From contig NW_024037068.1 of the NCBI RefSeq assembly GCF_015706575.1, positions 2,852,001-2,916,000 of the forward strand: 64,000 nucleotides of DNA, in the 5' to 3' direction. How positions within the stretch are numbered: the first letter of the stretch is position 1; each line of letters starts with the position of its first letter. The stretch is from Patiria miniata. Lineage: Eukaryota; Echinodermata; Asteroidea; Valvatida; Asterinidae. A model generated the notes under the pieces. It worked only from the letters and a program-made list of their open reading frames with translations, did no database searches and had not been told where the DNA came from. Made by a program: the position numbers and the translations under genes. Shown piece by piece: positions 58,694-64,000 of this stretch.

Positions 58694-58959
58694 TTAAACG
58701 ACATGTCGCTATGGACACTGTTCCAAGAATCCGCACTCTGCATGATGCCAGAGAAATCTCGAACATATCAGTCTTCCGTCATGGCATCAACTAACACAAG
58801 ATTAAAGCAGTGTGCAAAATATGAATGTAATAATTTGAGTTTGAAGCCCGCTGAATCGTGCTTGAACACCAGTCATGCAGCCACTCATTGATGAGGCACC
58901 ATTGTAGTTGTGAGATATAACTAAAAAAAAATACTTTTAAAAGCAGTTTGTCGGCTGTA

Positions 58960-59160
58960 TTAGGGAGCGTCTTAAAAGTCGGAACGGCCGGAACAATCCG
59001 CTGGGAACACTGGCCGTTCCACTGGGCACATTCAGTGTGTACAGCTGCCGTTCTGTTGGACCGTTCCGTCTGACTATTCCATACTTTCCCTGGCATATGT
59101 ACCCGGCGGAACGTTCCACCGAACGGTCCGCCGGAATGGTCTGCTAGAGGAAATATACTT
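58960..59160. repeat. Array of GGAAC/GTTCC motifs
   Basis: At least nine CGGAAC, GTTCC or CGGAACGTTCC motifs in both orientations between GGGAGCGTC and GGTCTGCTAGAGG. A related cluster (GCGGAACGTTCCCGCGGAAC) is at 59620-59665. It could be two halves of a split repeat. Confidence 0.65.
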
Positions 59161-59789
59161 GCCGAAGTGCGGATATGACGGTTTCCAACCAAGCGAGCTG
59201 GTACTCGTCAACATAGGTTATCGTGCATCTGTGTGTGTGCGTTTGTACGTGTTTGTTTATATGGTATACCTACGAACATGTTCGCCATGCTACGTATACG
59301 GCTGGGACATGCGGTATAAATGTGTGACACACTGTTTTGTGGTGAGACTTCTTTTTGACTGAAAAAGGCTCCAGTTGCAGTTGCGCACGAATCTTGCGGT
59401 TATGAAAGTGTGTCACAGAAGCAAACATTTTTTCCTGTTTGGGTCTCATGTTTTATTGAATCGAACCCCATTTTACTCTAAACTTTTTCATTGCAAATTT
59501 ATAACATTTGAGGCCTAACTTATATATTTCAACAACTGACCTCATCATCATCACAAACAATAGAAAACATTTTAAGATGGGCGCATGATACCCAATTACG
59601 GATAACCTATCTGGACCGTTCGCGTTACCAGCGGAACGTTCCCGCGGAACGTTCCGACGGGCACATGTAATATATAATAATATCAATTAGACGTTCTTTT
59701 ATTGTATTTGTTTGGTCACCAAAGCGAATTAGCCCGGAAACCTGCTCAAGTTGGCTGATGTGGCTGCCGTTTCATTTACAATGACGCTA

Positions 59790-60290
59790 ATAAATCGTCA
59801 CCGTTTTCACAAAGGGGCGAATTTCATGAAAATCGTCTATTTTTCGAGATTTGTTTTTTGGGTGAAAAAGAATAAAGATATCAATATCTACAACCTGGTG
59901 AGGCTATACTTTCGAAAAAAATAATGAAAATCTGAATTAACCTAATTAACGAATGGGCGAATTTGCAAAAAGTGCCGTTTTGCGTTTTCACAAAAGGGCG
60001 AATTTCCGCACTCTATGGAATTAATAAATTGTCAGTAAATATATACATGTACAGTAATACAATAGCGCGTATATCATGGAAGGGCGAATTTGCATGCGCG
60101 TGCAATAAAACGTTTTCACGAAGGGGCTAATTTCACGGCGCATGCGCAGTGGGGCAGAATCTGCGCGTACTGTACCAAAAATGCATTGACTCGGGCCGCA
60201 GAAGGGCGAAATCTGCGCGAAGTCACTTTACCGTTTTCACGAAGGAGCGAATTTGCTTATTGGTCTTTTTTTTTCGTTTTCACGAACAGC
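59790..60290. repeat. Spaced array of the motif CGTTTTCACGAAGGGGCGAA
   Basis: Five CGTTTTCAC.AA copies and three shorter GGGCGAATTTGC forms are spread over about 500 bp, at 59801, 59950, 59981, 60076, 60110, 60200, 60231 and 60275. Spacing is irregular. There is no ORF of substance. Confidence 0.75.
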
Positions 60291-60341
60291 CACTTCTCAT
60301 AATTGATTAATTCTGCAAAACTAATCACCTATTTTTCTTAA

Positions 60342-61413
60342 GACCCTAGTCACACTAGAGGCGGAATGAGCCAGAATGCCGTCGGAATGAAAATTCTTTG
60401 TATATTCCTGGATGTTCGAAGTGCATTCTAAAACTTCTGACTGCATTCTGAGTGCATTCCAAATATTCGGGCCCATTCTTGTGCCCGGCCCGAATGTTTT
60501 GCTCATGCTCAAAAGTTTCGAGGTGCATTCGAAGTGGAGAAATATCGAACAGCATTCGAAGTGTCTTCTAACTGCACTCTGACTGCATTCTACATATTAT
60601 TACGGCATTCCAACAGCATTCAAAACATTCTGATCGCATTCGAGGGAGAATCGAAAGGCCAAGCCACTTGCACTTCAAATGCATCTCGATTGCTGCTGGA
60701 ATCTATTTCGATATTAAAAGAATTCAGCTGGAATGCACTTTGAATGCCGTCAGCATCTTTCGATTGCCGCTCGAATGCGGCTCGAATGCAGTCGGAACGT
60801 CCCGATTGGCCCTCGAATGAGTCTGGACGTAATTCAGAACAACGCCGAATCGCATAAAAACGCGGCCAGCTGCCGCTGGAACGTCAGTCTGCATTAAGAA
60901 GTCGCCTGGTCAACATCACGTCATGCCACCAAGGCTGAGACTGATGAAAATGCTAGATTCGGCAGCATCTTATATCCTATCGGGGACTATTTGAAGTGCA
61001 TTCTAAATATTCGAGCTGCATTCTCTTTGAATTCTTGGACGTTCCAACCATATTCAGTGGCCATTCCGGGAGCGTTCTGACTGCATTCGAGGTGAATTCG
61101 TACAGCATTCGAGGCATGCACCTTCCAACCAGACTTCGAGCGGTATCCGGGCAGCAATCGAAGTGCATTCTAAATAAAACAGCATTCTAAATATTCCAAC
61201 TACATTAGAGCTGCATTCGAGAGCAAATACACCCGGAAAGCGCAAGAATCATTCGAGGCGGGTTCGAAGCGCATTCTTAGTATTCGAACGGCATTCTTAC
61301 AAAGCTTGGTCAATTTGAAATTCCCTCCCGAATGTGGCACGAATTTTGAAAATTCTTCATTCCGGCTGGTTCTGCTTGATTCATGCTGATTCCGAATAAG
61401 TGTGACGAGGGTC
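60342..61413. mobile_element. Harbinger-type MITE, 1,072 bp, filled with GCATTCGAA repeats
   Basis: Ends GACCCTAGTCACACT and inverted GACCCTCGTCACACT (one mismatch), flanked by TAA (60339-60341, 61414-61416). The interior is largely TGCATTCGAA, GTGCATTCTAA and similar 10-20 bp units in one orientation. The 3-bp TWA target fits PIF/Harbinger. ORFs in it are repeat by-products. Confidence 0.85.
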
Positions 61414-61626
61414 TAAGGAAACTTAAGAAGTAAAATACTAAAACTGACCTAATGGGGTAGGCAAGGCTGACACGCGTGCACACTGAAATTTACTGCAATA
61501 TAAATCGAAGTATATACGCCGATCAGGGGAAAATGACGTAGCGCGCCGACAACTCGATCGAAGGGTATCAATCAGAGTAAAAATGGGTTATACGCCGATC
61601 GAAGGATTTCCCGATCTCGCGATCTT

Positions 61627-62043
61627 TCATTCACTGACTACACTAAGCGTAATTGACTCTTCATTGTGCGGTCTTAACAAAACAACAAACTGGTGAATTA
61701 AACAACAAACGTATTGACATATGTACACTGTCTCGGGAGGGCGCTTTACACTTTGCCTCGGGGCTGGTATTCTTCGGGGAACGGACGTTTCAAACCGTGC
61801 ATGAAAATCCTCGATATCGCTCTCTAGGTTGTTGACGACTCTTTCGGGTAGTGGGTGTGTCTGCATCCATTCTTCTGTTTTGCTCATTGTATTCTCGTGC
61901 TGGACCAGTACTTTGTTGACGTACCTCGGCGTCTCCATCATCTTGTTCGCTCCGTTCGACCACGATTCTTTAGAATCGGCCGAAATTATCAGATCGATTA
62001 CACTAGGGGTCAGCTGTGTTTCGCTTGGTTCCTTGTCGCCCAT
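61627..62043 (-). CDS. Unrecognised protein, probable first exon
   Basis: From the Met in GAGGAAG-ATG (62043) the frame encodes MGDKEPSETQLTPSVIDLII, a helical middle (MMETPRYVNKVLVQHENTMS, KTEEWMQTHPLPERVVNNLE), then ARFETSVPRRIPAPRQSVKR. It may continue to a stop at 61627 or be spliced at a GT within the CCCGAGACA/GTGTAC context (about 61727). The start region is GC-rich with CpGs, like an animal promoter, with a CAGAAGAACAAGATGA-type simple repeat upstream (62140-62235). An upstream Met would add 36 residues. No family is recognised. It may be the only piece of a unique host gene in the window. Confidence 0.5.
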   Translation of the reverse strand: MGDKEPSETQLTPSVIDLIISADSKESWSNGANKMMETPRYVNKVLVQHENTMSKTEEWMQTHPLPERVVNNLESDIEDFHARFETSVPRRIPAPRQSVKRPPETVYICQYVCCLIHQFVVLLRPHNEESITLSVVSE

Positions 62044-62349
62044 CTTCCTCTCTGTGGAGTTGATCGTTTGGCGGGACGAAGCTGGCGTCGCGTGATCGCT
62101 CCACCTCTCCCGCGTCAGGTCCCAGCGTTGCCGTAGCAACCAGAAGAACAAGATGACTCAGAAGAATAACATGACCCAGAAGAACGAGAACAAGATGAAG
62201 AATAACTTGACCCAGAAGAACAAGAACATGATGAACCATTACAATAATTGCTTAAAGTAGGACTTTAACAACAGACTTATGATGTAACAACTCGGGTCTG
62301 TCACCTGTAAGACTATATAGTCACCCCCTGGCACTTAAAAGATCACATT
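62044..62349. other. Upstream region of the 61627-62043 gene with simple repeat
   Basis: GC-rich sequence followed by tandem AAGAACAAGATGA/CCAGAAGAAC units at 62140-62235, then AT-rich sequence. Probably the promoter side of the minus-strand gene. Confidence 0.45.
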
Positions 62350-63225
62350 TTATACCTCTCCAACCTCTACTTCGAGATCACTGGCACCTTCAGTAGTAAC
62401 AAGGTTTTGATAGAATGCCTTTTTGTGAGTTGGCATTCCAACGTCTAGTTTATGCAATTCTTCTTTCTTCATTGGTGGTATACCCGAAGGATTTTCCATT
62501 CTTGGTAGGTAGTATACTATGCTTTGGTTTGCAGCCATTTGGACTCTTATGTCTCTGGCTTCAGCTGTCTTCAGGATACTTACCTCCAATGTGGGTGCTT
62601 GCAGAATGACATGTCTTAATGAACATGCTGAGAGACCCACTAAGCCACCTTGACATCCTTCAATACCACATTCACGTTTGCTTTGTTTGTGATCAGAATC
62701 ATTAAGGTATGATCCATTGTTACGGACTCAATTTTCTTGCGAGAGGATCCGATTAGTTCGTCAATGTCTTTTATGGATGTCTGGCTGTTAATCTTTGATC
62801 CGATGTTTCCATTTACGGAATCAGCTCAAGGCTCAAGGTACTTAAATGTTATGCTTTGAGCAGCAACCGATGGGTGGTTCACTACTCTATAGGCAATGCC
62901 GACAACAAGGTCCAGTTTGTATTCTGTGAGGAACAGTTGTCTGTATAGATAATTACTTCCTCCTTGTCTCTATGTTTCTGTATGAATTAAACGAAGAAGC
63001 TGCAAATGTTGCTTGTATTTCAGCCAGCCTCGGCCTCGTGCCAAAGAACGCATGTTGTTTGTCCATCATTACCCGGGGATGCAAAGGTTTCATTGAACAC
63101 TACTAGTTTGCGGGAAAAGAAGTGGTCTTTTGTGGGAAGATATTGTCATAGCTTTCTGCAAATCAACGGTTGCAACGAACAACTCCTCATCTGTAGCCAT
63201 TCTCTGCATATCATCATGTAAGGTT
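62350..63225 (-). pseudogene. Decayed copy of a repeated marine-animal gene with a DNCSSQNTNW motif
   Basis: In order on the minus strand, but in shifting frames and with stops, I read MATDEELFVATVDLQKAMTI, then NETFASPG.DGQTTCVLWHEAEAG, a FIQKHRDKE segment, YTDNCSSQNTNW (about 62911-62945), ITFKYLEP, IGSKINSQTSIKDIDELIGS and finally an open 96-residue frame (IVYYLPRMENPSGIPP). From memory, proteins with a DNC..QN.NW motif after a VLWHE segment are abundant in marine invertebrates and fish and behave like mobile-element genes. The spaced Asp residues suggest a DDE-type nuclease, which is an inference. This copy is dead. Confidence 0.6.
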
Positions 63226-64000
63226 GATCTAACTTCTATCTGTTGTAACCCGTGTTTGGGATACACTAAACATTCTTAACACTCACATATGTAAATTAGG
63301 TTTTTCCTGGACTTGCAATCTTTAAAAAAATCATAACTTAAATATTTTAAAAGCGCCCATAACCAATTTTTTTTTAAGATTGTGGCTGAAATCAAAAACT
63401 AATATTTCAAAAAAAAAAACGACATTTGAAGCGTATTTATTTCTGCATCTCAAGCTCAAAGGTAATTTCGGTACGCATTTTCTCTGCGCTTTATGTTACG
63501 ATTTTGGTTTTATTTTATGAAATAGAGGCCACTTGAAGAGGTTTAATATTATGTACAAATTGGCTTTGTAGGCACTATAGTTTTGGAATTACAAGTATTA
63601 AAGGTTCGGAGGTCTTGCTTATTAGTCACAAGTTCGTTGACCCGTATTTCAAAAACCAACAAACCAATATAGGCCTACTAAACATTTCAGTTCTGGGGGT
63701 TTCTCATAAAGGCCAATCATCACACCAAATATCGTTTCAATCTGTGAGGGTTGCGTGCAAAATCGTGTTGAATTGACACGGAATGACCAAATTACGTAAC
63801 GTAGTGCCTTTTTTTCTTTAGCTTAACACGCCCTTCCACTATTGTATTCAGGAAAGAAAGGCTTGCATTGAGAGCAAACATAAACTTCAGGCGAGGCTGC
63901 AAGCCACAACTTCCATATGTAGACGCAGGGAGGCAGAAGGAACAGATCTTGGAGGACTCTGGGAAGAGAGGAGCCTCGGTTAAACTTCAGAGGGTCAACT
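63226..64000. other. No gene recognised
   Basis: AT-rich sequence with A-runs and no recognisable domain or repeat. The last 200 bases are less AT-rich but show no ORF with a known domain. Confidence 0.5.

Overview
The window looks like intergenic, repeat-dominated DNA of a marine invertebrate animal. The signs are AT-rich sequence, intron-bearing genes with GT/AG splice sites, abundant short motifs such as TAGGCCTA and TACATGTA, vertebrate-type TTAGGG telomere motifs and many MITEs. The motif flavour suggests an echinoderm or other ambulacrarian, but this is an inference from style, not from a conserved host gene. I see no prokaryotic features, no CRISPR and no rRNA.

Layout. (1) 1827-10795 is a nearly 9-kb palindromic transposon (P1). 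Its multi-kilobase terminal inverted repeats each carry one copy of a 281-residue C2H2 zinc-finger/acidic protein, transcribed head-to-head from a shared centre of 30-bp repeats. It has a 6-bp target duplication (CTGGTG), sits inside an older MITE, and has a solo LTR in its left arm only. (2) 13180-15770 is a decayed protein-kinase gene on the minus strand. (3) 17034-37984 is a 21-kb CACTA/EnSpm-type transposon with CACTGTAAAACCG ends and long subterminal AAACAC/GTGTTT arrays. It carries an intact 825-aa transposase and, on the same strand, a six-exon 494-aa accessory protein that I read as a partial CIDE-N-like domain fused to a SAMD3-like body. (4) 38914-41708 is an intact six-exon gene for a SAM-domain protein of the same SAMD3-like family. 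(5) 43-46.6 kb holds a tRNA-derived SINE, a telomere-repeat hairpin, and hAT and PIF/Harbinger remnants. (6) 46910-54827 is a second palindromic (foldback) element (P2). Its arms hold arrays of a 21-bp repeat, it is flanked by ACTAAA, and it is invaded by a 3-kb CACTA derivative and a solo LTR. (7) 57.3-63.2 kb holds a hAT C-terminus, a piggyBac-type MITE, a 1.07-kb Harbinger-type MITE, an unrecognised short gene and a decayed copy of a repeated marine-animal gene family with a DNCSSQN-type motif.

How the parts work together. The transposase and the CIDE-N/SAMD3-like protein lie between one pair of CACTA ends, and the smaller CACTA derivative in P2 keeps a relic of a SAM-type first exon. This suggests that SAMD3-like proteins, with exchangeable N-terminal interaction domains, are accessory proteins of animal CACTA elements, perhaps playing the part TNPA plays in plants. 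Both palindromes have 6-bp target duplications and an intact empty site in the opposite arm for each LTR, so the order of insertions can be read from this sequence alone.
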